Made by a program: the position numbers and the translations under genes
The notes under the pieces: model-generated
The model's database searches: none
The model's input: the letters and a program-made list of their open reading frames with translations, nothing else
What the model was told of the DNA's origin: nothing
Part shown: piece after piece, positions 9,796 to 20,494 of the stretch
Numbering within the stretch: position 1 is the stretch's first letter
Layout: every line of letters starts with the position of its first letter
Source of the DNA: Protea cynaroides
Lineage: Eukaryota > Streptophyta > Magnoliopsida > Proteales > Proteaceae
Assembly: GCA_028583415.1 (NCBI GenBank)
Contig: CM053275.1
Location: 5,935,040 to 5,999,039, forward strand
Reading direction: 5' to 3'
Length of the DNA: 64,000 bases

Positions 9796-12758
9796 TCTTG
9801 AACGAAAAATAAACTATGATACAGCACAAAACATCCATATGATAGATATACAGCAAAACAACTAGAAATAGCAGAAGAGTATTTACGTGTATTCTCATCT
9901 GTAGAGTAGTTGCTCTGCCAAAATGGCTGCCCAGTCGTATTCTTAGCACCAGTTGTGTGCCTATTGAGATCTTGCTTAGGTTTATCAGTATATGTTGCCT
10001 TTGGTTCTTGTAGAAACTATTATGAAGTTGAATTCATGTTTATGTGGTTTCTTCTTTCTTTCAGGCCCAACTACTGTAACTGGAAGTGTCTCTGGTCTTA
10101 AACCTGGTCATCATGGCTTCCATGTCCATGCCCTTGGTGACACGACAAATGGCTGCATGTCAACTGGTATCATGCACTGCACGAGAACACTCATTCTTTT
10201 CCAACATGGAAGAAGAGATTGGCATAAACACTGAATTCTTTCTAATTGTTTGTTGTTTCGATTTGCAGGACCTCATTTTAATCCTGGTGGCAAGGAGCAT
10301 GGTGCTCCAGATGATGAAATACGTCATGCCGGTGACCTAGGGAATATCACTGCTGGTGAAGATGGTATGCATCCTTCATTTTGCCCTTTAAGTATGGAAC
10401 AAAAAACAAAGAACTTATTACTTTTTATTGTCCTTCATTTTTTTATTTATGGATATTGGCATAACTATAAGCCCTTTTTTTTTTTTTTTTTTGGGTGGGG
10501 TGGTTGCAATGGTTTAATTTGATTTCCTGGTCAAGTTTGATGGCTTCAAGAGACTTATCTGCCATGTAATGGAATTTTATGGGCTTGTTTTTCAGGTACT
10601 GTTACTGTCAACATTTCCGACAGTCAGGTAATCTATTATTTGCATTTTTTTTTTTTTGCTTTAAATCACAATTGTCTAGTTTATGTGATAACCAAAGTTC
10701 TGGTCTCGTATGTTCGTTTATGGTTATAGATTCCTCTCTGTGGACCAAATTCAATCATTGGAAGGGCTGTTGTTGTCCATGCTGATCCTGACGATCTTGG
10801 AAAGGGTAATCTTCATTTTCTTCATTGTACTTGTTTGTGTTACCTGCTTGCTTTAGGGCCTTTTTTTTTTTTTTGGGGGGGGGGTTGTAAATATAAGCCT
10901 GCTTATGGATTGTCACAACTTTTTTGATAAACTAGAATATAGGATCTCTCTCTTTCATTTTTTTTTTAAGTGGAAGGAGCTGAGCTGAAAAAAGTTGGAA
11001 TCCTTTTAAAAATTTATGGATACTTTCTTTAGTCAGTGCATGAAGTCAGACTCAAGTTTCTGATCATGTATGTTTTGTCTGATGGGTATATCAGCCACGG
11101 AATTAGATGAATGAAACTGCCCATTGATTCATGTCTTGTCCTTTATTGAAGTATGACGAAGGCACAATTTGGTTAGACATTTACTCTTATCAACACATTC
11201 TGCTTTAGGTCTTTGTGGAGTCTGTTTATTGTGCTCAACATGTGAGAAGAGTTTTTGTCATCCATACTTGGTTGGTGCCATCTCAAGAAACATTGTGGAA
11301 GAGCATTTGATCTGTGTTTTCATCAATTATTGAAGATTATCATTTACTTGATAGAATACTTCCACTGGATTTTTGGAATGTTGCATTAGATATGCTAAAT
11401 CAAGGGGGGATGGGTTCTAATGTGGAGCTTTGATCTCATGCGATGGGAGTATGGAAAAGTATATTTAATGTTCTGAACTATTTTAAGCGAAATATTTCTT
11501 TTATTTTAGGGGATGGCATGAATGTTGGGTTCTGGAGCAATGTATGGTCTGGTATTGAGCCTCTAGAGAATTAGCTCTCGGACTTCATAGAATTTCAGTA
11601 AAGTACCTAGAGTGGCTGGGTTCATATGTGAGGTTATGGGATTCCATGATCTGAAAAAATTCAGATGATTGAATAGCAAACAAAATGGTGGTGCCACTGG
11701 AAGTTTTACATAGGGTGTGGGAACTAGGTGGAGTAGCAATTCAAGTTCTTGTTAAGATGGTGAAGATTTTAGTGCTGGGAAACCTGGTTATAAGATGACT
11801 GTTCTGTGTGAATGTAAGAAAAGGGTAGAATCTGAATAGTTTGACCTTTTGGCCCAGAATGCTTGAAAGGTTTCAGATCAATTGGGTGATGATGGCAAAG
11901 TGTAGTACATCTTTAGTTTGCTTGGAGTGACTTGCATCTTGAAAGCAGAGTTTTCGTAGGAGCTTGCGTCTTTTTGATGTAGGACTGTGAAAGGTGAGGA
12001 ACGAAGGTAAGTGAAAAGGTGTTGCTTCTGCCTGTCCGAGGATGCAGAATAAACTAAAATGGTCATGTGCAATACGGTGGCAGTTTCTTATTTTCTATGA
12101 AGTCTATCAGATTCAAAGATTCAGGTGAAATCTGTAGCGGCTTTCTCAGTAATTTTTATGTTGTCACTGTAACGTCATTATAGTAGTTCATCATTAATGC
12201 ATATATATTTGCCTTCTACTGGTAGCAAGGTTTTAGTAATTGGTATTGATACCGAGTATCGGCTGATGCCGATACCGATACGGATCGGTAGTAGGGCCAA
12301 TAGGGTAGAGACACGTGGCCGCAATTGGAAAATTAATATAGAAAAAGTGTATCAGCCTCAGCCGAAACCGATCTGATACTGATATTTCAATATTCAGCGG
12401 GAAACTTCAATGGTATCTTAGAACTTGTAGTTCCTGTTCCATTTTAGAAAAGCTTAAATTGAGGAAACCTTCATTGTTATCTAAATTTTTGTTTGTGTTC
12501 CACAAGGCAATGCCCTAACAACTTGTATTTATTATTATCATGGTCTTCAGGGGGACATGAACTCAGCAAAACCACTGGAAATGCTGGTGGCAGAGTAGCC
12601 TGCGGTAAGAACAGTTTACCCACGGTTCTGTAACTCCCTTTTGCTGTATGATCTTTCAGAAACGCCAGATTTGTCTCTTTTTTTCTTTGTTGCTGTTGCT
12701 TGCCCAATTTCATTATCATTATTATTTTCGTGCAGGTATTATTGGTCTCCAGGGTTAA
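7155..12758 (+). CDS. CSD1: Cytosolic copper/zinc superoxide dismutase
   Basis: Coding exons: 7155-7230, 10065-10166, 10269-10364, 10596-10627, 10730-10805, 12551-12604, 12736-12758; all GT-AG, summing to 459 nt (152 aa), the usual length of the plant cytosolic enzyme. It dismutates superoxide to peroxide and oxygen as a homodimer. Seen: copper ligands in FHVHALGD, bridging and zinc histidines in GPHFNP, KEHGAP and RHAGDLGN with the zinc aspartate, the last copper histidine in VVVHADPDDLG, and the disulfide cysteines in NGC and VACG. There is no transit peptide and no C-terminal peroxisomal AKL-type signal (it ends GLQG), so cytosolic. The ATG directly follows the leader intron. Intron 1 (2.8 kb) and intron 5 (1.7 kb) are swollen by repeats. 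No defects seen; expected to be under miR398 control. Confidence 0.97.
7600..8790. mobile_element. Inverted pair of LTR-like arms in SOD intron 1
   Basis: A left arm (about 7600-8045) and a right arm (about 8400-8790) are diverged reverse complements of each other. Read outward from the centre, both contain CCTATAAA(T/C)AGAGGTAG, a TATA-box-like word, then TTCATTTGGCTAAGGCA, AAGCTTGTAAACAAGATC and a downstream CT-rich stretch, the pattern of a plant LTR promoter and R region. Just inside the left arm is a purine run (complement of about 8040-8060) resembling a polypurine tract. Probably LTR sequences brought into inverted orientation by rearrangement. Limits are approximate. Confidence 0.55.
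8895..9010. repeat. Short inverted repeat (MITE-like) in SOD intron 1
   Basis: GAGAGAAGCCTCTTACACTGG near 8898 recurs inverted near 8980-9003 as CTAGTGTAAGAGGCTTCTCTC, giving about 25-bp arms around a ~65-bp centre. It borders the diverged tandem repeat that follows. Confidence 0.55.
8985..9310 (+). repeat. Diverged tandem duplication, about 150-bp unit
   Basis: Two copies (about 8985-9125 and 9140-9300) share AGGCTT(C/T)TCTCC, the GGCA(A/G)GATTATGTG word, TTGAATGGACT-like text, CC(A/T)TCTGGATA, AGATGTAA(T/A)ATTTCAG and AACCATAT(G/A)CCCCC. The motif AGAAGCCTCTCTCC returns at 9510. No coding content. Confidence 0.6.
9704..9791. repeat. Compound (CT)n(TA)n microsatellite
   Basis: A CT run (9704-9731) passes directly into a TA run (9732-9791) in SOD intron 1. 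It generates a spurious minus-strand ORF. Confidence 0.97.
11390..11850 (+). pseudogene. L1-type LINE reverse-transcriptase tail fragment
   Basis: In SOD intron 5, translation around 11511-11570 gives GDGMNVGFWSNVWSG, which resembles the DG..FW.D.W.G segment downstream of the reverse transcriptase in plant L1 LINEs. Flanking frames contain several stops. A short decayed remnant; edges uncertain. Confidence 0.45.
12230..12420. repeat. GATAC-rich degenerate repeat in SOD intron 5
   Basis: A cluster of GATACCGATACGGATCGG-type words at the left and CCGAAACCGATCTGATACTGATA at the right of a ~190-bp interval. The word content resembles the subterminal arrays of the hAT element at 52287-57790, but I could not match its terminal repeat here, so membership in that family is only possible. 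Confidence 0.4.
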
Positions 12759-14100
12759 CCTACGGATTGTGACAATGTCTCGTTTAGTCGTTTTAAATGC
12801 TCAGTCCATGAACATGCATGTATCCTTTTGACTAACTAGACCACCAGAATATTATATGCTTAGTCCATTAGACCACCCGAATGTTATGCTCTGATTTTAT
12901 TTGTTCTCTACTAAAATCTCTTAATTTCGTGTTTCGTCACTGTTTGCTTAAGAATTCCCTTTCCTAATTGCGACAATGGAACTGTGAAGGTGAGAGCTTG
13001 CATTTTGACCACGTAAACTGATCAGAGTAGAACATTATGATCATCGTAGTTCATCACATTGCATGTCTTTAGGAAGCCAAGAAAATGGTGGATGAACTAG
13101 CATTGTAGGGTGGGTCTGAGGAGGACCTGCAAATGTTTGGGTGCCATGGAAAGAAAAGAAAAAAAAAATTGAAATGAGAGAGTAATCACCCCCCCCCTCT
13201 TTATGCTCAAACATAACTTTGAGCTAGCTGGGAATAGACCTGTACTTCTCTGAGGCCGAACGCCCACTCAGAGGTTCTAAATCTAGGTAGTGGATGCGGT
13301 ATTGATCTGAATCGGTTCAGTGTATGGATTTAATTGGCGTTTGGCAGGTAATATGTAGCTGATATAGTATAAAATATTATTAAAAAAGAGATTGGATCGG
13401 GAATTGATTAGGTCCAAAACTGGTACAATCCATTCGATACTTTGAACCATGCATTCTAGATTAAGAACAATGTTGTGATTTTAAATCCATATGTTCATGG
13501 ACCTTTGTGCCTGAGATGTTAAGAGGTAGAATGGTGTTAGGACTTAGGTGGGATCGGGGATATGGTTATATAGATCAAGGAAGGTAAAGAATCTAAGAAA
13601 TTAGGAAATTATCTAATTTAGAGAGAGCGAGCGAGCCAGATTAAAGGTAGGGTCACCCGAAAGCTTAAGAGATGGAAAATTTTTAAATCAGTTGTTTTCT
13701 TTATTTTTAATTATATTGGTTTTCTTTGGTTGCAAGGGAGTGGAAGGGAAGTGAAATTTTTTAAATTTAAAAGAAAATTTTTATAGTTGTAATATAACAA
13801 AGTTGTATAAATTATTTAAATTTCATAACATATTTAGTAATGATAATTATAAGATGTAAAAAAATTTTTTTTTTTCAAATGCAAGAGATTTGGATGTAAA
13901 ATGAAGTGTAAGTTAAATAATTAAATATGAAATAATTTGGAATTAGTTGTATACTAATGTGATAGTATGTGTTGTAATTATTACAAAAATTTTCATTTAA
14001 AGATAAAAAAATTCATTTCTTTTCCCTTCAATTCCTTTTGCAACCAAACAAAGTCATTGTTTTTCATTTTTTTATTGTTGATTTATCATTAGGACTCTAT
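12759..14100. other. SOD 3'UTR and intergenic DNA
   Basis: The SOD 3'UTR begins at 12759; its end is not clear. Downstream are homopolymer runs (A near 13160, C near 13190), a stretch of degenerate GAATCGGTT words (13300-13450), and AT-rich unannotated DNA. No gene seen. Confidence 0.5.
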
Positions 14101-14488
14101 TAAAAAGGCAGTTTTTAATTTCTTTTGGAAGGATAGTTTCTAATTTCTTTTGGAAGGATAAAAATATATATTGGATTTCATGGGATTGTTTTTGCACATC
14201 CAAAGAAATAAGAGGACTTGGCTCAAGGGATTCTCTTCACAACAAAACTTTGCTTGCAAAGGTAGTTTGGCGATCCTGGTCTTCCCTTCAAACTAAATGG
14301 GCAAAAATTTTGAAGGCAAATTGTATTGTGCATTCCCTTGTCCAGAAGGCCATTATAGTTACAGGGTGGGTTGGGAGAATAGCCTCTAATTTTTTTTGGT
14401 TGAAGGATATTTGTATTAATGAAACCTTGACTTGTAACTCTATTTTAGATCAATAAAGTTTTGTTTATCAAAAAAAAAAAAAAAAAAA
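14100..14488 (+). mobile_element. 5'-truncated L1-type LINE with poly(A) tail
   Basis: Open translation from about 14120 through 14456 resembles the C-terminal segment of plant L1 reverse transcriptases (the words FFWKD, KEIRGLGSRD, NKTLLAKVVWR). It ends with a TAA, an AATAAAG signal and a run of about 20 A (14470-14488), as expected for target-primed LINE integration with 5' truncation. A 24-bp word, TTTCTAATTTCTTTTGGAAG plus four bases, is repeated at the left side. Confidence 0.65.
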
Positions 14489-14836
14489 AACTAGGTTAAA
14501 GGTATTGATTGATAACATATCGATTAGATATTTTGATAAGTTTTGCAGCCAATGGATGATTGACATGTGGCCAACACAATTAAAAATTGTAAACAATGAT
14601 TTGATATTTGGATAAGTTTTGCAACTAATGGATAATTGACCCATAGCCAATATGATTAAAGCTTTTTAAAAATTTATTTAAAAAATAGTGTCAGATTGAC
14701 ATTGGTCACAGTCGAAACAGATATGATTGTTCAATGCGATACATACCTTAAGAAACACGTGGGTGCGAAAGAAGAAAGGTAGTATAAGATTTTAAGGGTA
14801 TTAAAACTTATATAGTGAGATTCAAAGAACTTTGTA

Positions 14837-14838
<2 letters not shown>

Positions 14839-14868
<30 letters not shown>
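14839..14868. repeat. (AT)n microsatellite
   Basis: Thirty bases of AT dinucleotide in intergenic DNA, just before the probable solo LTR. Confidence 0.95.
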
Positions 14869-14870
<2 letters not shown>

Positions 14871-14899
14871 AAACCCTCCACGTTTAATCATATTTAACT

Positions 14900-15800
14900 C
14901 GATAATGATAGAAGTTAGTCTGACGTATTTTTGTAGTGCGAACAGAGGAGTAGTTTCCTCACTTGTTAAGAGAATTATGTATCCCATCAATCAAAAACTA
15001 ATATGCGGCCGAAATCCACATTATCAGCTAAACTCGGCCAATTCAACAGCCGACCTTCGCATATAGTGGACCACAAAGGAGGCCTTGCCACATCAGCTTT
15101 CACTCCCCATAGAGCTCGGCCAGATACGCTCCCCATAGAGCTCGGTCAGATACGCAACCGATATCCGCATAGAGCGAGTCGTCAAGATAGCTCTGCCCAT
15201 TCAATTTCCTCGTCCCGCAAACCTTGGACTTGGCCAACATCTGGTCCAATTAGCATCCAACTCCCTCAAAAGCGAATCTTTGATATACTCGGTCTCGTTG
15301 GCTCACAAGCCTTAACCCCCGTAGACTTTCACATGCACTAGGACTTATCTATGCAAGGACATTTGTCACGTACTCCTACCTTGTATGGTTTCTTACCTCC
15401 AGAAGAACTTTTGTTTTCACATGGACTCAAACTCTTGCACTAGCGCAAGAGATTGAAGCCATCTGATGTGGACGTTGGCTACGAATCCGACCTTAAACAA
15501 GTCATACCTAGTTCTATAAATATACTCAGTCTTGAAGGTTAAAACTTTCCACTCTTAAGCCAAAAAATCTCTTTACAATCCCACGCTTACTTAAAACTCA
15601 TATTCTCATATTGAGTTCTTGATTGTTCGTGTTAACTTAGGCATCGAAGTGTCCCTCAGGTTTCACAGCCCAATCAATTCTACCTTTATTTTCTCTGTTT
15701 GCAAGCTCATCTTGCTTCCAAAGTCGACGGTGCAACTTTCGACTCCAACATCACCTCAGACGGACATTGCTTCATGAGAGCAACATTTTTGAATCTCTGT
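14900..15800 (+). mobile_element. Probable solo LTR of a gypsy-type retrotransposon
   Basis: This GC-richer interval has CTCGGCCA-type repeats, a 27-bp tandem duplication (two copies of CCCCATAGAGCTCGG, about 15100-15154), and a TATA-like CTATAAATATACTC at about 15516 followed by CACTCTTAAGCC and a downstream leader-like stretch. This is the usual layout of large plant LTRs rich in CGGCC words. No gag or pol adjoins it and terminal TG/CA and target duplication were not resolved. Confidence 0.4.
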
Positions 15801-16230
15801 CTGTCTCTGGGTAGATATACATACATGCAAACAAAGAATTTAATTTTTAGGTAAGTAAACAAAGGACTTATATCCCCTATGCGAATGCAAAGTGCATACT
15901 ATGGATGTCAATTTTGTATCAAATTTGATAAACTAACTCAAAATTGCTGATAAATTGAATCGAAACTGGCTGCTTAAAAACCAAAATTGGCCAATTTGTT
16001 TAATGGAGAACTTGGGTGGGAATCTTGTGGGTGTGGGACCCATGTATCAACGGGCTGGAAGGTAGGGGTGGTGAAGTCGACAAAAAGTTAAAACTTTTCC
16101 ACACACATTTGTTTGTTTGTCATTGTGTAGGAAGACATGAGGAAAGGTAAAGAGAGAGACAGGGTGAGGGTTGACATCCTTTGCTACAATTGTCCCCCAA
16201 GAAGAAGTTGGTGGTTGATCAAGTTGAAGC

Positions 16231-16511
16231 TCTTGGGAATAATCCCACATTGATTAAATCTGGAACCTTAGGTGTCTTATGTATTTGAAAATCTCTTCAT
16301 TTACCAGTTTGAACTTTTGATATGAAAATTTAGCATGATATCAAAGTTTGAGGTTCTCTCAATCACTCAAAAGAGGGACCACATGTCACTGTCACTCAAG
16401 ATAGGGGCAATACATGAGGGAGAGTGTTGGGAATAATTTAGTTAAATCTGAAACTTGGTGTCTTATATACTTGTACTTATCTGTTTGAACTTTTGAAATG
16501 AAAACTTAACA
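16231..16511 (+). mobile_element. TRIM-like mini LTR retrotransposon
   Basis: Two direct repeats, 16231-16335 and 16425-16511, share TTGGGAATAAT, TTAAATCTG(G/A)AAC, GGTGTCTTAT and GTTTGAACTTTTGA(T/A)ATGAAAA. The first is followed at once by TGATATCAAAG, resembling the initiator-methionine tRNA primer site TGGTATCAGAG. The second is preceded by the purine-rich TGAGGGAGAG. The ~90 bp between them encodes nothing. This is the plan of terminal-repeat retrotransposons in miniature. No target duplication was recognised. Confidence 0.5.
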
Positions 16512-17290
16512 TTTAACATAAACGCATATAACAAATGGAGATCCCGCGAAGATGAATCGCTGAAACGAAGATCAAAACCAGATGTCACCCCTCTCTTTCA
16601 TCGTTTTTGCTTCCTTTTTTTTTTTTTTTTTCTTTTTCTTTTCTCTTCTTGATTTCAAAACCAAAAAGAGAAAAGAAAATGGAGAGCGACTACTAGATTT
16701 GATTAGAGAGCAAAGTAAACGTCGATGGTCTCTCATGGATAAGTATAAAGGTCGCCATGGAAATGATCAATTGAACTCAAAACTGCACGAGAAATATTGA
16801 CTGAAGCACAAGGATCCAATAATGAAAGAAAAATGATTGAGGATCCTAACCGCCGACGAAGGATGGATGATTGAGCATAGAGAGACCAATCTCAAGGAAA
16901 ATATTAAAGATCAACAACCTCCACTTTATTCTTTCTCAAATCTCCCTTTTCAAATCCGCTCTCTTTCTTTCTTTCTCCTTTTTCCTTCAGAAAGTGATCT
17001 CCATCTTGAAATCCATTTTGACTCTTTATCTCACCTACAAAGAGACCTTGATTCCCCTTTTCCTAATGACTTTCACTTCCTCCTTTGTACGATGAGGGAG
17101 CCCCCAGCAGTTCCTTTTTTTTTTCTTCTTTTCTCTAAAACGCAGCTTCATCTCCTCTAATCCCAACTTCCTCTTACATCCTCCCTTTATACCTATCCCC
17201 CACAATCCACTTTAAAAAAGCCTTTATGTAAAAACTCTCTTAAGCTTTCCCTTTTTTTTTTATTTTAATGAAACCCCTCTTATGTTTGCA
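16512..17290. other. Intergenic DNA, no supported gene
   Basis: CT-rich and poly(T)-rich text with two overlapping ORFs (16837-17160 and 16871-17095) in different frames. Composition (Phe, Leu, Ser rich) is that of translated pyrimidine tracts, and no domain is recognised. Confidence 0.5.
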
Positions 17291-17293
17291 AAA

Positions 17294-17419
17294 AAATCGT
17301 CTCCCACGCGCCAGCCCTCCAGCCCGTCATCTGACGGGCTGGAATGCATCGGTATATGTGCCGGTGCATTCCAGCCCGTCAGATGATGGGCTGGAAGGCT
17401 GGCGCGCGGGAGACGATTT
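17294..17419. repeat. 126-bp near-perfect hairpin with nested palindrome
   Basis: Arms 17294-17348 and 17365-17419 (55 bp each) are reverse complements with about three mismatches around a 16-bp loop. Each arm contains a palindrome of its own: CCAGCCCGTCA, TC, TGACGGGCTGG. The hairpin is flanked by imperfect direct repeats, TCTTATGTTTGC (about 17279-17290) and CCTTATGTTTTGC (about 17425-17437), like a target duplication. It is GC-rich amid AT-rich DNA. Likely a foldback MITE able to form a stable RNA stem. Confidence 0.75.
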
Positions 17420-19420
17420 GAGTCCCTTATGTTTTGCCTATGCTTTTTGCTCTTTTCTTTTTTATTTTTTATTTTTTATTTTTTGTTGGATTTTTTTACA
17501 ACAATAATACTAGAAAACTGTGAAAATTACGAAATTGCCCTGAATGCTTAGTAGTGGCTCTAATGTCTACAAAATATTAGAAATATCAATGGAAAAAGTA
17601 GGGTGACAAAATAGAATATGTACAAAAAGATTGAAATACAAATTGGATGAGGGAGAGAGAGAGAGAGAGAGATAAAATTAGCACTTGGTGGGGAGGGGTA
17701 GAGACAATATATGACATAAGACAACCACTGAATATGAAGAGAGAATTAAAATAAAGCATGTTGTCGCTCAACACACATCATCAATAATTTTGGATTATGA
17801 GAAGGCATTTAAATAATCACACATCATTAGTGACATTAAAAGGCATTGAAAATATCTCCATTAATCTCATTCTTAAAGTGAAGTAGGGGTGTCTAAATGG
17901 AGGCTGAATCAAATCTAGAACTTATTCAAGCCATCCGGTGTACATGTCCATGTCACTTCAAGTGATTATCTCACAACTTATCATGTATCGATAAATTATT
18001 ATTGTTTAATTATATTTCATTTGTTCATTCCTTTTTTTATCCTCTCTGGTTTTGCCATTCATCCATTTCAACATTCTCATTTAAGCCTTGTTAAATTTAT
18101 TTATATGTAATTTATTTAGGGTTCAAACATTCAATCCCGTACATCATTATTGGTCTTGTAATTCTTCTATAAAATTGCTTTATGGGTTTCAAAGAATATA
18201 TCTACCATATAACATTGTAGACACACACCTCCGTTTAATTTTTTCTGCCCTAATCTAATCATTTGTGCAACATCATAATTTATTTGTGATTGAACCTCTA
18301 TGCCTAAAATGTATACTTTGCATTATCTCCCTATTATCAATTTTCATTTCTTTTAACTATTTTTTGTTTTTTTTGGTGCAACACCCTTTTCAGTCTATTG
18401 TTATTGACGTCGTTATCCATTATATACTATGTTTTTGTCCTACTTATCTTATTACATTTTAAACATTTTGATTCCAAATTATTCTCCATAAACCCAAGGT
18501 TATATTATTCATAGCTATTTTTCTTTCATCCACCAAAACAATATTATCAACAAAAAATACACGAAGATATTTGATGGTTAATGTATATAGTCATCTCATA
18601 TTTGACTAGTACAAACATATACAAACTTAGAGTTGATCGTCGATGTAATCTAGATTGTAATTGAGAATTCCCTATGTTATTTGTTTACAATAGTTATACT
18701 AATTATTTTACCATTATATACATCCTTGTTAAATACTGGAAAACACTTTTATTCTATAACAATTGCCAAGATAAAACGTTCCATAAAATAAACCATTGAA
18801 CCAAACCAGATGGACTTGGCCCCAAAACGAAACCCAGACCGAACCAATGCGATTCGGCCTGGACAAAACCAAAACTGAACCTTGTTGAGCAGGATTTGGT
18901 TGTGTTTTTAGAGCCTGATGGAAAACTGAACTCAATTGATAAGCCTGAACCAAATCAAACCAATAAGATCGAAACCGAACTAGCACGATAATGGCATGAT
19001 TAAAGTCCATTAAGCCACTGTTTATTTAATATACATTTAGGCAACCAACAAACTGAGTTAGCCTAATAATAACCGTTAGAGCCCATTAATCAAACTATTT
19101 TACTACATATACATATAGTAAACCAAAATGAAACCTATAAGAGTCCATTAGGCTAGCTTGATAACAAATCGATCCCACAATGATCTATTAACTAACGTGT
19201 ACAATACAATTCACCTCATTCTGAATCTCTTATTGAACACGTTTTGGACTATTCCCTAAAACCCCCGACTTGGTCCGTGGACAGCCCTATCATCCTTCAT
19301 CTAGGCAAGACCAGGAAAAGAGGCCAGTTTTTTTTTAAATTATAAATGGCTCGATAGTTTATTTTGGTCCAGTTTTTCCTAAAGGCTTAAAAAAAGATGG
19401 TTTGACACAGTTGTACTCCA
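17420..19420. other. Intergenic DNA with AACCGAAC-type degenerate repeat
   Basis: No gene. A short GA microsatellite lies at 17651-17672. Between about 18790 and 18990 a degenerate GAACCAAACC/CCGAACC repeat occurs, comparable in style to the one at 4850-5280. Confidence 0.5.
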
Positions 19421-19429
19421 ACTTCCATG

Positions 19430-19660
19430 GAAGAGGATCGTCTCAAGTTCATTTTGAACTTGAGAAATACCAGCGTCGGCTGGATGGCCGACACTTGACA
19501 CTCTTTCCCATCTATCGATATGAGAGTGATTGAGTGTTTTTACAATTTTTTTTTTATTTTTTTTTACAATCACTCTCATACCATGAGATGAGAGGGAATG
19601 CCAGGTGTCGGCCATCTAGTCGACACTGGCAAGTCTCAAGTTCATCTCGATCTTGAGATG
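19430..19660. mobile_element. Foldback MITE upstream of SYD
   Basis: Left arm about 19430-19535 and right arm about 19557-19660 are inverted copies sharing the words TCAAGTTCAT, CCAG(C/T)GTCG, GATGGCCGACAC and ATGAGAGTGATTG, with a T-rich spacer of about 20 bp. It lies about 200 bp before the probable SYD transcription start, so it could affect the promoter. Terminal boundaries are approximate. Confidence 0.65.
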
Positions 19661-19849
19661 AGCCAAATTCAACTTCCATACGTATTGTGGGCCCATACCA
19701 TTTTGTACTAAAGGATCCATGCAGTGCATCATGGATTACGGGTGGTATCAACACCTTCCAATGATTTTGCTAGTTAAGATATACGGTGGAAAAAACCTGC
19801 GAGACCATTTAATTTGGTGGCTCGCGGTTTATGATTTACATGATAATAT

Positions 19850-20494
19850 CTCGTCTCTCTCACGTTCCCATGGTTTCCCATAGCAGTAAGAAAGAGGAGC
19901 GAGGGTCTTCCTCGCGACCGTAGCAGGCAAGTCTATATTTTGTTTGAATTTACGAACTTCAGTCGCGCTTTAATTTTGAGTTTAACCTGGTTAGATCTTC
20001 CTTCTATCCATTTTTTGTTTTCATCTGGGTGTTTTTTTTTTTTGGTTTGTATTGCGTAGAAGAGAATTTTCACGGCGATTTTGTTAAGCTTGGGCAGCTT
20101 GGCTGGACTTTTAGGTTTAGGGTGTCATTTTTCCCAGATGGCTGAACCATTTTACCTTATTGAGATCCTGATGATGTTAAATTCACAATTAGTTCAAATT
20201 TCTTCTGATTTATAGTCGCATTAAACGTTGGACATCATTTTTTCCCTTTCAATTTTGTTTCCGAACAACGGATATCTACCAGAGCTGAAATACTTATAGT
20301 TACTGTGGAATTCTGATTCTAAGAGCCACACAACACTCTACTGTACTTTTTGGAAAACCCTAGGCTGTATTATTTGAGCTGAAATGACCTAGAAATCTCA
20401 ATAATATGTTGTTTCTGCACATTGTTCAGATTTTCCTTCTATACGGGTCTTGAATTCAAAGTTGGATTTTATCTATTATTGCAGTTCTAATGAG
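19850..20494 (+). other. Probable SYD 5' leader with intron
   Basis: Coding begins at 20495, ten bases into an exon that starts after TTGCAG at 20484. A leader exon upstream is therefore expected; a candidate ends at 19927 with GTAGCAG followed by GCAAGT, a GC-type donor consensus. No transcript evidence is available, and an ordinary GT donor nearby is possible. Confidence 0.4.

Noticed and set aside
9446..9949. 167-aa minus-strand ORF
   Set aside because: Its centre is a translated TA/CT microsatellite and it lies in SOD intron 1; no domain.
10086..10522. Overlapping ORFs at SOD exons 2 and 3
   Set aside because: Out-of-frame or read-through shadows of SOD exons.
16837..17160. ORFs rich in Phe, Leu and Ser
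   Set aside because: Pyrimidine-tract translations in two frames, with no family resemblance.
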